Shown here: positions 11,138 through 11,380 of the stretch, piece by piece
Numbering within the stretch: the stretch's first letter is position 1
How the letters are laid out: each line of letters starts with the position of its first letter
Source of the DNA: Ophiocordyceps camponoti-saundersi (nom. inval.)
Lineage: Eukaryota; Ascomycota; Sordariomycetes; Hypocreales; Ophiocordycipitaceae
Direction of reading: 5' to 3'
Assembly (NCBI GenBank): GCA_003339415.1
Contig: PDHQ01000683.1
Span: forward strand, 1-11,380
Length of the DNA stretch: 11,380 bases
Translations under genes and position numbers: made by a program
The notes under the pieces: generated by a model
The model's database searches: none
Told to the model about the DNA's origin: nothing
The model's input: the letters and a program-made list of their open reading frames with translations, nothing else

Positions 11138-11380
11138 GTAATTAGTTATTTAAAGATATATATACAATATAAATTTGTTTGCTCAACAGTGAATAAAATA
11201 TATTATTATACAACACCAGCAATTATTTATAAAAATTGCGATATAGATAAAATTAAAATATTAAGTGATAACAGAAACAAAAAAGGTATATATTGTTGGG
11301 GAGTAGCTACATAGCTACACATTTTATACATCTTAAAGATAAATCTTATAAGATGTATAAAATTTAATAATGTTAATTGT
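11138..11380 (+). pseudogene. GIY-YIG endonuclease of the rnl intron, N-terminus (interrupted, partial)
   Basis: The frame is open from 11138, with a possible GTG start at 11189, and reads NKIYYYTTPAIIYKNCDIDK, IKILSDNRNKKGIYCW, the standard start of intron GIY-YIG proteins with the GIY motif (KKGIYCW, ending 11299). A hairpin element of about 63 bases (11300-11363), carrying a TAG at 11312-11314, interrupts it. The expected continuation NNVNC (11366-11380) then follows in a readable frame. The YIG half is beyond the window. Confidence 0.82.
11300..11363 (+). mobile_element. Double-hairpin element inside the rnl-intron GIY-YIG gene
   Basis: The first hairpin is GTAGCT-acat-AGCTAC and the second is ATTTTATACATCTTA with TAAGATGTATAAAAT. 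The joining bases ACA are the same as in the element at 9981-10050. It breaks the gene between KGIYCW and NNVNC. Confidence 0.8.

Larger units (their letters stand above)
10558..11380 (+). other. Group I intron of rnl (continues past the window)
   Basis: Exon CTGGT (10553-10557) pairs with intron GCCAG (10589-10593) to give a canonical P1 with U-G at the splice site. Core blocks are TGACGGGAAAGCTCTAAA (P/Q, about 10631), GGCACAGGTAATGACTCGTG (10685-10704), GATCCGCAGCCAATC (R, about 10746), GCAGTTCATCGACTAATTGT and GCTTAAGATATAGTC (S, 10907-10921). A GIY-YIG fragment follows. I did not find the rRNA continuation, so the intron runs out of the window. Its core is a close relative of the last cox2 intron. 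Confidence 0.9.

Overview
This window is fungal mitochondrial DNA, most likely from a basidiomycete. It carries cox2, nad4L, nad5, three tRNAs, the 5' part of the large-subunit rRNA and several group I introns. TGA is read as tryptophan: three in-frame TGA codons fall at plausible Trp positions in nad5 exon 1 and one in the last cox2 exon, and a tRNA-Trp with anticodon TCA is present. The cox2 C-terminus (QCSEICGILHSSMPIVIES) resembles basidiomycete proteins as I remember them. The non-coding DNA is AT-rich and full of GC-rich hairpins, as in large repeat-rich Agaricomycete mitogenomes.

Layout. 1-41 is the end of an upstream cox2 intron. 42-236 is a + strand cox2 exon. 237-2689 is the 5' half of the next cox2 intron (+), with the N-terminal halves of a GIY-YIG and a LAGLIDADG endonuclease gene, both broken by hairpin insertions. 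2690-3047 is a repeat junction. 3048-3585 is the 5' part of a nad5 group I intron (-), 3586-3909 nad5 exon 1 (-), 3909-4178 nad4L (-), 4294-4364 tRNA-Arg (-). 4407-4505 and 5857-5955 are the last two cox2 exons on the MINUS strand, separated by a group I intron. 5956-8077 is the 3' half of the split cox2 intron (-) with the C-terminal halves of the same two endonuclease genes. 8078-8340 is the second repeat junction. 8341-9155 is repeats, followed by tRNA-Trp, more repeats, tRNA-Pro, and rnl with a group I intron that runs off the window.

The main result is that cox2 is split across two strands. The + exon ends in ...GDVIH and the next part, [10 protein letters not shown]..., is on the minus strand 5.7 kb away. 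The LAGLIDADG gene inside the intron between them is cut at the corresponding place: its left half ends ...EMFSKF on + and its right half resumes PLNSHKFLNYM... on -. The two cuts are bordered by an almost identical inverted repeat of about 150 bp (2836-2984 and 8188-8340). Inverting the segment between these repeats would make cox2, its intron and the endonuclease gene collinear again. The genome therefore either carries a derived inversion and trans-splices cox2, or exists as flip-flop isomers, or the assembly joined isomers at the repeat.

A second theme is heavy invasion by small palindromic elements. They sit inside homing-endonuclease genes, peripheral parts of introns and rRNA variable regions, but not inside the cox2, nad4L or nad5 exons. 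Two related elements sit at the same codon boundary of the LAGLIDADG catalytic motif in two different endonuclease genes. The nesting is deep: palindromes within a LAGLIDADG unit, within a GIY-YIG gene, within a group I intron, within cox2.
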